A DNA stretch of 64,000 bases. Source: Dryococelus australis (lineage: Eukaryota > Arthropoda > Insecta > Phasmatodea > Phasmatidae). The stretch covers positions 62,729,251 through 62,793,250 of the forward strand of contig CM056994.1 of the NCBI GenBank assembly GCA_029891345.1, read 5' to 3'. Shown one piece after another: positions 47,586-58,597 of this stretch (positions within the stretch are counted from its first letter, which is position 1; each line of letters starts with the position of its first letter). A program made the translations under genes and the position numbers. The notes below the pieces were generated by a model. It made no database searches, was not told the DNA's origin, and was given only the letters and a program-made list of their open reading frames with translations.

Positions 47586-47790
47586 ATGAGGGGCAATGGG
47601 TAAAGGAACGAGCCAGTTATAATGCAAAATCAAAGTTGAAACTTGTGGAATATGCATGTGAACATGGAAAAAGCGCAGCTGGTCGACAGCTTGACATACA
47701 CTATAAAAATGTACTGCATTTGTGCAGGGAAAAAATAAGAGAGAAAAATAGCCTAAAAACAAATGTGCTTTGTGAGGCAAACAGTTGAAA
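47586..47790 (+). pseudogene. Transposase DNA-binding-domain fragment (Brinker/CENP-B-like)
   Basis: ERASYNAKSKLKLVEYACEH then GKSAAGRQLDIHYKNVLHLC and REKIREKN fits the N-terminal helix-turn-helix of pogo-type transposases. The usual pattern is R-x-S/A-Y-D/N-A-x-F/S-K-L-K-V-V-x-Y-A-E-x-x-G-N-x-A-A-G-R. The usual W of the R-x-W-R-K motif reads L-C-R. The catalytic domain is absent downstream. The frame continues to a stop at 47788. Confidence 0.65.
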
Positions 47791-48600
47791 TAACCAGAAT
47801 ACGACGAAGAGCTATTTCAGCACGTGCTCACTACTTAACCCAACCAGACAGGAGTCAAGCCAGAAGACTAAAGCACAAAGCTAAATACCCACACCTTAAG
47901 AGGCCACTTGAGTTCTGCCAAACTGGGTGTCCATCGATGGAAGTCCAAAACACTAGGTACACATCCACCAAGTGAATTGAGTAGACTAAGTCATTCCATA
48001 CTCCACCACCACTTATTTTGGGGACCAGAATGAAGCTGGGATTACTTAAACTGGTCAACCCCCTGTGGAGACTTAACTTGGATATTCAGTCAGGAAGCAG
48101 CCCTAGAATATCCGCATTCTATCCTGCACTTCTTTTGGGGCCAGATGATAAGAACAACTTGGGTACCACATGCTGCAAGAATGAATATTAAGCCATACTC
48201 CAGGAAAAGAGGATATGGAGGAGTCCGAAAACTGTTACCGAATGCTTCAAAGATAAAATTCCACATGCCCATTTCATACTAATCCACAGGGCAGAGTTCA
48301 AACCATCTGTGAGATATCCACTCCATTGTTTCCCCCATTAGAAAAACTTTAAGGCCCTCTTCATCCTATTTTAGAGCCCTTCCGGCAAGGAGACAAACCA
48401 CCTCTAAGCATAGCTAATCCTTGGTTGTCCAAACCTGATTTCCTCTTTACAACAACCAACAGCCCCCAACAGATTACCAGTTGTCCACAGCATACGAGTT
48501 TACCAGAACCCGTTGCTGTCTAGTCACCCACCGAGCCGCTGTGCCAGCCCCCGAAGAGGGGCCTCCTCCCAGCCTTTCAAAGGTAAAAGGTAAGTCTGGG
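47791..48600. other. No gene recognised
   Basis: Moderately GC-rich sequence with no motif; likely older repeat sequence next to repeat R1. Confidence 0.4.
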
Positions 48601-48604
48601 AGAA

Positions 48605-48695
48605 GGACTGTGACAAGAGCTGTGAATTTCATTCCAACAAGACAGTCCACCAGGTCAGTCTTGTATAAAGGCCATGCACCCACGAGTCATTAATG
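48605..48695 (+). repeat. Repeat motif R1, copy 2
   Basis: Translates as TRAVNFIPTRQSTRSVLYKG and aligns with the copies at 12590-12690 (minus) and 51800-51880 (plus). Confidence 0.5.
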
Positions 48696-48699
48696 TCCC

Positions 48700-50058
48700 T
48701 GACTCACTCATGTTCCTTGGGGTACTGGCATTGCGATATAAAACCTCTACCATAACTTATACTAAAACCACTTGTATTACAACCTATTTTACCAAGTTGT
48801 CAGTTCCAAATCCAACATCAAAAAGCCCAATGTGTAGAACCACATTCCAGCTGGGAATGCATCAAACTTTATAAAAAAATAAGTCCACAACTAGGCCAAG
48901 TGATGAACATTTGGAATTGTGCATTTGACTCAGTGTAACCAGTTATTCACCAAACATCAAAACTATTGTTAAGTAAAATTTCTTCCAAGTTTCCCACTGA
49001 GTAAGTGGAGAGGTTATTCATTATTATTGTAATGTAATGTTTAGTGTTTCATCTAAAGTCAACAGGTCTATTTGTATATTTCCATGATTATTTAATTATA
49101 GGTAGAATGGTAGATATCAAAATGTGAGAACTTACTGAGTATATCACCAAAATTTCCAGGTTGCCTACCTCTGCTGTACTGTAATGTTCGGTACTCGCCA
49201 TACTGCTGCAGAGCTACATGTTTTAAAGTTAATCAAAAAAAGTAATTTTTGAATCTTTCACTGCATTTTGCTCTCTTCTACACTACGTAAGGTAAAATAA
49301 GATTAGACAAAGAGGGAGGAAGCTAGTTCCTGATGATGGAACCTCCCCAAACACAGGAGCACATGCCGAACTTGTCATGGTGGTTTCACGTACAAAGAGT
49401 GAGTGAAAAAGTGATTACCACAGCACATGAATACAATACTGGTTACTGGTGCCTCAAACAGATAAAGTTCCAATCGCTCATAGAGTGCTCTGTTGGCACC
49501 AAAAATGGCACACAACCATAACACATGTTCTGCAACTAGAAAGTTGCACTTCTGGCAACATAAGTGGACAAAGTATAGCAACAGCGTCACAAGCTCTTGT
49601 GGAATGCAAACACTGCAAGGCACATCCAATGCTAACAAACTGCTGTGAGCTACCAACAGGCCTCCACCCAGGAATGGGATACAAGAGGAAGCTGAATATA
49701 GCCTCCCTGATATTATTTTCATAAGATATCTGCCAACTAAAATAAATTTGTGTTTAATTAAACAACATATCATTTTTTTCCCTACGAGTGACTAAACACA
49801 GACTTCGTGCAAAAAAAAGTTGCAAAATTTAAAGATCAGGATTGGGGGTGTGTCAAAATAGCTCCATAATAACCCAAAATATTTATAGCAACCTTCTTTC
49901 TATAACAACCTAATTTCTGGAAACTGCGAGGGGTGATTTTTTAAAGGTTCTACCATATGTTTCATAATACTTCTGGCAATTCTTTTCAGCACCTGTGAAA
50001 AAAAATTCAAATTTTGCTAAATTTTGGCAATTATGAAGGTGGGAAGTGACAGTGGTAC
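48700..50058. other. Intron sequence, no gene recognised
   Basis: Overlapping open frames on both strands at 49333-49773 lack a known motif. This lies just downstream of a Nup358 exon. Confidence 0.4.
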
Positions 50059-50207
50059 CTGAATAGAGCCTGCACGCAGTCAACCAGCTGCATTCGAGAT
50101 CCTGGCAGCTGCTCCTGTATGTAGAGCCACACACTCCTCTCCAGTGCCCACACATAGTGCATGTGGAATTGCCAATCCTTAACAGCATCCACCCAACCTT
50201 GGTATAC
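50059..50207 (-). CDS. Nup358: Nup358/RanBP2-like nucleoporin, coding exon (5'-most of three)
   Basis: Internal coding exon of 149 nt on the minus strand. It is bounded by an acceptor (tttggcag then GTATACC) at the high-coordinate side and a donor (TTCAG then gtacca) at the low side. It enters in phase 0 and leaves in phase 2. The roughly 50 residues are helix-rich and include WVDAVKDWQFHMHY and LPGSRMQLVDCVQALF. Joined to the next exon they resemble the N-terminal TPR/alpha-helical region of Nup358/RanBP2, the cytoplasmic-filament nucleoporin that binds Ran and SUMO machinery at the nuclear pore. The family call rests on remembered spacing of residues around the -RFD- and -DW- positions, not on a search. 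It is the most 5' exon I could find; upstream exons were not seen between here and the window end. Confidence 0.72.
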
Positions 50208-51799
50208 CTGCCAAAGCCACCACACATCCAATACCTTTAGTATATTGAAAAACAGTACAACTTCAAAAACTGTACCCAAACATTTATCACCAACATAAGT
50301 CACTTCATAGGGCTGTACTGAAATTTCCGCATACAAAATCAATTATGGAAAATCACAGTACTCATTTCAAATTTCACTTGTATTTCACTTCAACGTTATC
50401 ATCTATTCAACTCTCTAACTTACGGTATGTAATTGGCAGTATAGTTCACTCTCAGTACTTCTAATCAAGGCAAAAAGATTTTCTTCAACCGCGTAAACTG
50501 CAAGTCAATGTTCTTTAATTTCTTAACCTAAGCTAACATATTACGTTTTGACTACTGAAATAGTTTTGGCAAGGAAGTGGAATTAGCCTGGGTGTCGTTT
50601 ACCAGCACGCTCACAGTGCTTCATCACTTGATACTTTACATTATTATACAATTTTGATGTCATAAATTACGCCCAGTGACACAGTGTTAGGAAAGTCGAG
50701 GGTGTGCATTCCAGCGTGTCCACTTCAAGGTCATGTTACCATGCAGCTCATTACTTCTTAACCGTGATCACTTACTTCCTGTAGCTTTACTCTATTTCTC
50801 TCATAACTAATAATAATAATACTTAAAATTACTTATTACCAGGGTGAGCATGTGTGTGGACAAGAGTCATTTCGTAGTAAAATTATATATTAGAATTTAA
50901 TTTAAACCTCTTTTTATGTACAGAACCAGACATCCCTTTGTGTTTCACAAATATAATAAATTCATTTGTGCTAAACTTGAATCCCCCATTATTCATTCCA
51001 TTTACCTCACGTCATTTAAATTGGAAATTGAGAAATTTTCAACAATAATATTTGTGGCTCATTTTAAACAACGTGACCGCTCCGGGATAGACGCGAGTAG
51101 GCAGAGCATCCTGAGACTACTGGTGCCTGAATAAAGCTATAGTCCGTACAAGACGTGGGAGATCTTCGAAAGTTTCCGGACCTCTTGCCCATACCTAGAG
51201 ACATGTTCATGGCTGTCCAGAACATCTAACCCGCTCATTACCTCGATTCGTCTGAACAAGACTGAACCCAGAAGGGCTTGAGCTATGCTGGATAAGTCGG
51301 CGGTATGTCATCCTAACTAAGAGTAGTGTGAACCAAAAACAAATGAATAATTATTTTCTTTTAATATTTTTTTTTGTGAAGAACAGTTTTCTAAATGCAA
51401 CGTATAGGGGGAGGTCATAGCATTCAGTTACACCAATTAGCCCGTCATGCCTTACAACAACAATTAAGTTAAGCAACTACTACGGTAACTTCCAGTGCAC
51501 CCAGTGGCCCCCGGGGAACTCTCAGCCTGCTGAACTTCTGAATAATCCGCCCAAAGAACTACCCTCGATAACGGAGGACTGTAATTCTTTCTTAGATTCA
51601 CTACTAGGTATTTGTTGGCAGTGGACGGACTTAGAATACTTACGTAATATAGAACCACGACTAGTTGAAGTTGAACCAAGCCCCCCCGTCACGACCGGGT
51701 CCAATCTGAAACCCATCCACCAACACGTGCCAAATACACACTGTAGTCCGAAAAGTGATCACAGTCAGCGCATCCTCCCTAAACCGGCTCAATCCTGCA
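50208..51799. other. No gene recognised
   Basis: Sequence upstream of the first visible Nup358 exon in its transcription direction; presumably intron. No earlier exon could be recognised. Confidence 0.4.
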
Positions 51800-51885
51800 A
51801 AGGTGTTAGGCTTGCTCTCGATTTTGTCCCGGTAAGGAAACCAACTAGACTGGCCCCATATAAACATCCAGGCAGCTTCAGAGAG
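51800..51885 (+). repeat. Repeat motif R1, copy 3
   Basis: Translates as LALDFVPVRKPTRLAPYK. It lies about 100 bp upstream of SINE-like copy 2. Confidence 0.5.
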
Positions 51886-51974
51886 GCTGAACAGGAACTG
51901 CCAGGAGGGAGTGGTTCACCGTCATTTCAATAATTCAGCAGCTTCATTAATCCATTTTTTTTATTATTATTTAG

Positions 51975-52180
51975 TTAAATGACAGCTGGCATTACGAATA
52001 TTGGCAGCCTTTGTGGTGAGCAGGACCAAACTTCCGGAAAACTTGGAGTTTGATTCTCCTCCCCGTCTAACAAACGACCGCCAAGAAAGCGTCCCCCCAA
52101 GTTCTCCCAACGTGGGCAGATCCACGACCCTGCCAGGCAAAACCCATTAAGAACACGACTACACTGTCGGACAAAGTACA
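51975..52180 (+). repeat. tRNA-derived SINE-like repeat, copy 2
   Basis: CTGGCATTACGAATATTGGC, a GTGGTGAGCAGG A-box-like element and GGAGTTTGATTCTCC (52045-52059, B-box-like) follow the order of 32839-33060. Confidence 0.5.
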
Positions 52181-53109
52181 ATATAGAGGAGCAAATCTGT
52201 GCTCAGATGTGTGACCGAAAGAGCACGAGTGTGTAAGTCATGGAACCACAAATTTAAATCAGCACTATAGAATTACGGAAGATCATATTCAATAACTGTC
52301 ATAAAACCACAAATTCAAAGCAGAACAGTAGACTCAAGGAAGAACACATTAAAGACAAATTAATAAATTGAAATTTTTGGTCTAAACGCACTAAAACATG
52401 AAGCAGGTAAAAAGGTTACTTCTAGTAGAAGTAACCATACTTTCGGAAACAATTGCCAAGTGGCACTCCAGTGGGAAGTAGATCGGTAAAACAAATACGA
52501 TGACAAAAGCATTCACGTGTTAATAAAATAAAAACAAAACCTTAACTAATATATTACTTGGTCATACCAAAAATAAAACAGTGCCACATACAAGTCGTCC
52601 TAACATAAACTTGATCATTTTAAAAACATGTTTCCATAAACATAACCAAAAAAAAAAAAAATTGGTAATAATGTACATATACAAATCTATGGAGTGTACT
52701 GTGTGTCTTTGCTGAATAAATGTGCAGCCAGCACCTAGTGGCAACGGAAAATATTACGATTTTTTATGTTAATATTCAGTAATTTTTCTATTTATTACAT
52801 TGGTATACCACCAACGAAAGTACACTAATTGTGCGACGAAAAGTGAAGGACAAAATGCAAATAAAATTAGTAGGGATGGGCCGATGCCGATAAACCGGCC
52901 GATACCATCGGAAACATCTGAACATTAATTGCTGATTATTACCCACTGATTAGTAGCACTAATTTATTTAATACAATGTTAAATAAACCGGCATGCTACA
53001 TTTCGTAAAGCAGTAATTTACCACATCCATCGATCATTCTGTCCAAAACAATTGATTTTTGATGATTTACTCCAGTTCTCTTAATTTTACTGCATTTTTT
53101 GTTGACATA
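52181..53109. other. AT-rich; one possible transposon end
   Basis: TAGGGATGGGCCGATGCCGA at about 52871 resembles a hAT-type end and follows AAAATTAG. No matching inverse end was found. Confidence 0.4.
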
Positions 53110-53770
53110 TTCACTATGATGTTGTGCATCACTTATTTTTGAACACTACGTGAATGCAAAACGTGGATAATAGTCAACTGGTGCCATCAATAGTACTGAT
53201 TACATCAAATACACTAATTACAGCCCACAAGAGATTTTTGTGTTATATATTCTTCTTACGATTTTGCTGCATTCATAGCCTGGTGACAACGAAAAAGCAC
53301 ACTGTATGCTTATTTTTATATATTTATTGCACTCGTACGTTGGTGAAAATATAAACGTACCACACTAGAACGATGTATTCCGCTATCTGTGGTGGAGGTG
53401 TTGTAAATGGAAAGTAAAAGGTTATATAGCAGTGGCGGAATTTGACTGGTGTAGTTCTTATTGGAAACAGTTGGCTGCGGTTTTGGTTAGAATGTTAAAG
53501 GTCTGAATACGACTCGGCAAGTAATAATTTGCCAAATTGTCTCAAATGTCATTTTAACCAATGGGATTGAGAATGGCTCGGTCAATGAATGAATACTAAG
53601 CAAAATTATTAATATAAATAAAAGATTTATTTTGCTTAATTTCAAGTGAATATATTAAATTGACTTCAATAAGTTCTTTTTAATTACATCTTTACATTCG
53701 TGGTTTAAACAAACGTGCATTTTTAGGTTATGTATGGTATATCTTAGATCTAAAATCCAAATCTGCATCA
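53110..53770 (+). repeat. Repeat family C, copy 2
   Basis: Aligns with 24236-24920 in the same orientation and with preserved block order. Confidence 0.65.
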
Positions 53771-53870
53771 GATTGCCTGTAAGTTTTGAAGGTTGTCTTT
53801 AATGGACTCAGTTTGTAATGAATGATGTATTGTCTAGTGATAAATTTTGATTGACTGTTAAGTCACATAC

Positions 53871-53915
53871 TTGCAGGTTCTGGTGCAGGTACAGCACCCA
53901 CACCAGAACCTGCAA
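53871..53915. repeat. Perfect 15-bp stem hairpin
   Basis: TTGCAGGTTCTGGTG (53871-53885) is the exact inverse of CACCAGAACCTGCAA (53901-53915), with a 15-nt loop. Confidence 0.9.
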
Positions 53916-56490
53916 ATTTTTTTACTAGCTATGCATGAAGCTAATGGCTAGGGTGTATTTTCAAAGTTTCATAAGTTGCTTCCAATCGGAAATGGACTAC
54001 AGACTAGTTATCTTTGTCTGCAGACGTGTTGAGACAAGACATTGGGCAGTATGCGAACTGCAAAGCGCAATGGGGATTGCGCTGTGCACTGTGCTGGGCA
54101 GCATAGATGATGCTGTACATTTTTAAATTTAGTTTTGAGTGCCTCATTTCCGTGTGCTTTGGAGATTTCTCCTTCCCATTTTCCCTTCAACTTCCTTGTC
54201 TTTACCCCTCCCTCCTGCTCATGCATGCCTTAAGTCATTTCTGATTGCATCAGCGCAGGCCTCTTGAGACTTCAAGTCTGCTCGTCTTCGTCATAATACC
54301 CTTCTGGTATTAAGCTCTGCAAGGTCCCTTCAGGACTCTGGAAAATTATTGGTAGTGTGAGCTGACATGCTGCCATGTGTGGGCAGCAAATGTTTGAGGT
54401 GGGTTTGCCTTTTGATGGAATGTAGAAACTTTATCGTGGTTGGAGAATAATTTCTTCTGTGTTTTCTCAGCTTGCATTCAAAATTTAGTTTGGATTTCGG
54501 CGTTAAATTCTTTTTGGCTTTAACTTGTATTGCTGTGGAGCCCGCTAACGTAGTTTGCTTAGTCTAGTTTGGAAGTATTTTTTATAGTATGGTAAATGTT
54601 TGAGCGATGCACGAGTGCCTGTAAAGTTGATGGCAGTAAGATGGAGCTCGCATCACTTTGTGTTTGCTTGGTTCAATAGTTTTCAGGTAAACCACCTTTC
54701 TTTTAAATTTTCCAGCAGTCTCATGCTTTAATTTGGTCTGAAAGTAAAGACAAGATGTGGAATGGTATTAAAAGTATTGTCTTAAATGTGTCTAATTTTT
54801 AATAATTTTAATGGAGGGTTTTTAAGTGATTGGACTTTGGTAGACTATGGCTCCCTGCTTCACGGCTTGTTTTTTAATGACCCTTTTAATGTATTCAATT
54901 AAATTTAAATTTTGCAATTCTAGGATTCTGGTCAACGAATTCAAATTTTCCCAGTAGTGGAGTTAATTTTTTCACGTTTGCAGTTTCTCAAACTTACTTG
55001 ATAAATTATCAGAATTCCCAGAAAAAAAGGAATATCGTACTGGGTTGACTTAATGATGTCATGTTTATTCCATTTTAAATTCACATTTTTAGAATTTTAT
55101 TTTGCTCTCGACTTTGCTGGGCCGCATAACGGCGCCCGAGAAGAGATATTTAATTGTTCTTTTTCCAAATAATGATAATGATAACCAGTGTACAGAGTCC
55201 TGAACCTTTTTGTAAAATAAAATTAAGAGCAATTTTGAAATTTTCTGTTTGTGTGAAGTGGTATTTGTGTCCCGTCACGTTAGACAGAGCGCTGCGGAGC
55301 AGATATAAACGGCAGCACACATGGCGTATTTGCATAAAACACCAGCTTAAAAACTATAGTTGTGGGAAATATTATGCAAAGGGACCCTAAATAACCTTTG
55401 ATCCATGCTCCATACAATTACGATACAAGCGGTTTAATGTGTTTTTCGTGAGGTATGCCATTTTTTGCAAAAAAAAAAAAAAAAAAAAAAATGTACTTCA
55501 TAATTTTGCATGCTGTGAAAAACAAGTGTGTCCAGTTATGGCTGACTTGATGTTTACAAATGCTGCTCCCATGTTCCGATAATTACACAGTAAATTTACA
55601 CCTCTTTCCCATGCTGTAAATACCAAGTTATTAGTAAATATTCCACTGAAGTTTTGTGAGACTGTTTTTATAATCTGCCATGATGAAGAGTGGGCAATTC
55701 CAATAAGTTGTTAAAGGCAAGTAAACCTCAATAGCTATGTCAAATCCTGTATTGAATTCTTGAATATTAGAATCCCGTGGATTCTAGGGATTGGACAGAT
55801 CTTGGATTCAACAGTTTCAATCCCTAATTTCTTTTTTTTTACCCTGATGTACACATGCTTCAGTACTAACAGGCCCCGGCAGCTCAAGACACTTTTGTAC
55901 CTGCTAGAACTCATCCTGTCAATAAGTTAGCCCCTTCCAAGGTCATCCACCAGGTTGTGACTGTTTCAGCCAAGTAGGGCCCATTATTAACCATGCAGCA
56001 TCCAACCAACCCCATAAATACGGTACTAAGACCAACTCGCATCTAGACTAGTCTCTGTAAGGCATCAATGTATCACTTCTTAAACAATGGAGAACCACAA
56101 TTAAAAACAATGATAATATAATTGCCTGAACAAAGAGGTAGGAAGTGAATTTAAAATTGAGACAACTACAAAGTCTAACCATATTTTGATGCAAATTTTA
56201 CTCTGGATGGAGACTAACCACTTCCCACCAGTTGGCCAAGTGAGGGAGAACATGACTACACTGCAGTAGTTCAGACCTAAAAAACAACTTCTCCTCTCGT
56301 TGGATGTATATGGAGGAAGTGATATTGCACCTAGATGTGACAAGCTACAACCAAGTTGTGAGACTACAGCTGAAGGGAGCTCATAATTAAGTGTGACAGT
56401 TGAATGACGACAAGGTCACGGTTGGGCAAGATTTTACTATGCCTGTCAAATGGGCTATCTAACTTGATTTACTTTATTGGTTGATAACCA
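53916..56490. other. No gene recognised
   Basis: Mostly AT-rich. It includes a 23-base A run at 55469-55491. No host exon or transposase motif was seen. Confidence 0.45.
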
Positions 56491-56499
56491 GACCCCAAC

Positions 56500-57190
56500 T
56501 GGTATATATACTGGGGCGCGTGACTTAATGGCACTGCACGAAGTCTGGTGTGGGCTTAGCGGTTCTTCGCACTACTGGTTTGCACACAGACACTGGTTCT
56601 CCTGTAGTGGGCGTGGCCTGGGGTATCTACTGACTTGAAAGCTGCTGTTGCTGCTGGTGATGGCTGGAACTCAGGCCCAGAACTTGGGCGAAGGCGGTAC
56701 TGCAGCTAGCAATGCTTGCTGGAGCCCACGGAGAGCCGCTGGTTCTGCTGAGTCTGAACCATGAGTTGGCTATTCCCAGTGGTACCAAGTCCTTGGTGAA
56801 ATCTCTTGATGATAGGATACGGCTCGAAGGCGGTCTTGTAGGGTGGGAACTGGGAGGTGAGGCCTCTCAGTTGGTGGGCAACTTGAGCTTGTTCCCGGGA
56901 GATTAGAGAGCAGTTGGTGCTGGGTTGCAGTACAAACTAGACTCAGAGGTAGTAGCTGCCCTCTTAGCTCTCCACTTTGCACCACTCCTATAGGTGTATG
57001 CATCTAGGAAGGAACTAAGGTCTGCCCTGCTGAAAAGCAGGCGACTAAGATCTCTAGCTAGGTGTAGAGCCAGTCATGACTGAGCCACCCAGATTGAGTC
57101 CAATAGCTCCTTTCTGCGAAAATAACATGTTGGATGGAGTGAATTGGCTGGGCTGGCTGACTAGCTGTCTTATAGATTGAGTTTCCAGTG
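56500..57190 (+). repeat. Repeat family B, copy 2, with upstream TATA sequence
   Basis: GGTATATATACTGGGGCGCG at about 56501-56520 looks like a core promoter. The 56640-57180 part matches 12780-13345 in ordered blocks (GGGAGGTGAGGCCTCTC, then GCACCACTCCT, then TTGGATGGAGTGAATTGGCT). Possibly one LTR. Confidence 0.5.
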
Positions 57191-57900
57191 GTAGTGACTC
57201 TACTGTACGTGTGTACCAGGTACCTTGGCATACATGATCCAGAGTACGGGTGGTCATCTAATGTGTGTGAGATGTACGTGCACCCAGTTCAGGCAGCCCG
57301 CAGTCCTACTCTAGGATTGGCAAAAAGGGTTTTAATAACACTGTCTCCTGCCTTTTCCTTATTGAACCGACATCTACTTAGGATTAAAGTCACAGTCACC
57401 TTATAAAGGAGTATTCTAAGGTTACACAAGATTGTGTGTTTATTCCCAAAAGAACTGACATGGTGGCCCATACTAACTCCTAAATAACAATGAACTGTAA
57501 CGGAAGTATACTACGGTGATACCAGGTGAAGGGTGCCTGCGAGACAAGAGCAGAGATGTGGCTAGGTAGCTATAATACTATCTGACCATAACTAAATCTA
57601 ATGCTGTTGTCCAGAAGGGACTCAGGTGTCACTACCAGAGTGGTAGTGAGTGTTAAGGGTACGAAGACTTCTTCGGGGGTTGAAAGTCTGGAAGCAGATG
57701 TATCGAAAGTAGCGGCGGTCCTTCGTGAGGAAGGCGGCAGTAGCAGAGAGCTCCAACACACGAGGTGGTGGAGCGAACTGCTTAGTATCAAATGGTGTTC
57801 CAGGGGCTGGACTTTTGCCTATATGGTCGGCTGGACTGCCAGGCCCTTCGGCTGGTTGGGTGTCTTTGGACTCGAGCTCCTCCCTTAGTGGCAAAGGCCA
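57191..57900. repeat. LTR-like repeat family D, copy 2
   Basis: Block similarity to 31.0-31.56 kb, including CGAGGTGGTGGAGCGAACTGC versus AGAAGTGGTGGAGCGAGCTC. Continues directly from repeat family B. Confidence 0.4.
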
Positions 57901-58006
57901 CTATCTCCCGAGGGAGACGAAAAGCGGTTTTCCTCATATGCGAGTTGCATCATTCCCGCGAGCTTAGGGGCAGCGCTGGGCTGCTTGGCTGGCTTCTATT
58001 ACAGGT

Positions 58007-58024
58007 GGGGGGGGGGGGGGGGGG
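58007..58024 (+). repeat. Poly-G run
   Basis: Eighteen consecutive G, followed about 50 bp later by a (TA)n run (58079-58097). Confidence 0.9.
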
Positions 58025-58093
58025 AGGCGTGAGGTCTGTCATAAAGGTGAAGACTTTCTTGACTGCCGTGTGTGTCTATATATATATATATAT

Positions 58094-58187
58094 ATATGGT
58101 GTGAATATGGTCTCAATTGGTCCAGTGGTTTGTCAGCGGCATCACTAACAAACCACTGGACCAATTGAGACCATATTCACACCATAT
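58094..58187. repeat. Perfect 40-bp inverted repeat with 14-nt loop
   Basis: Arms 58094-58133 and 58148-58187 are exact inverses. The outer sequence is ATATGGTGTGAATATGGTCT and the inner end is GGTCCAGTGGTTTGT; the loop is CAGCGGCATCACTA. Confidence 0.95.
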
Positions 58188-58597
58188 GTTATTAAGGTGA
58201 TGAGTAAAGTTTTTACAAATGTTTCATTCCGACAGGTGGCGTTGGAGTCTAATTTCTATATTTATGGGCGGATTTTGCTCATACTTACAGGAAATGTTTG
58301 GTTAGGTTTAGAATTGGAAGGGAATCCCAAATATAGAATTTACATATTCATCATATTGATCTACAAGGGAAAAATGCCAGCAATACCATGGCCAAACATC
58401 GGTCAATGTACTAGACGTAAGAGAGAGGACACATTGAGAAGGCAAAATAGAATGTGAAAACACGCTGCAAAAACTGAAGAGGTGCGAACACAAAATCGAG
58501 AAGCACACAGCACGAGCATAAGAGAAGCACGTGCATGCCAAACAGATTCTAATAGACAGTTAATAGACAATTGAATCAAGCAACAAATTGAACAAGA

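Noticed and set aside
47276-47596. 106-codon minus-strand open frame upstream of the transposase fragment
   Set aside because: Antisense to and partly overlapping the transposase-fragment region; no motif.
49333-49773. Overlapping open frames on both strands
   Set aside because: No family motif on either strand, no splice-phase link to the Nup358 exons.
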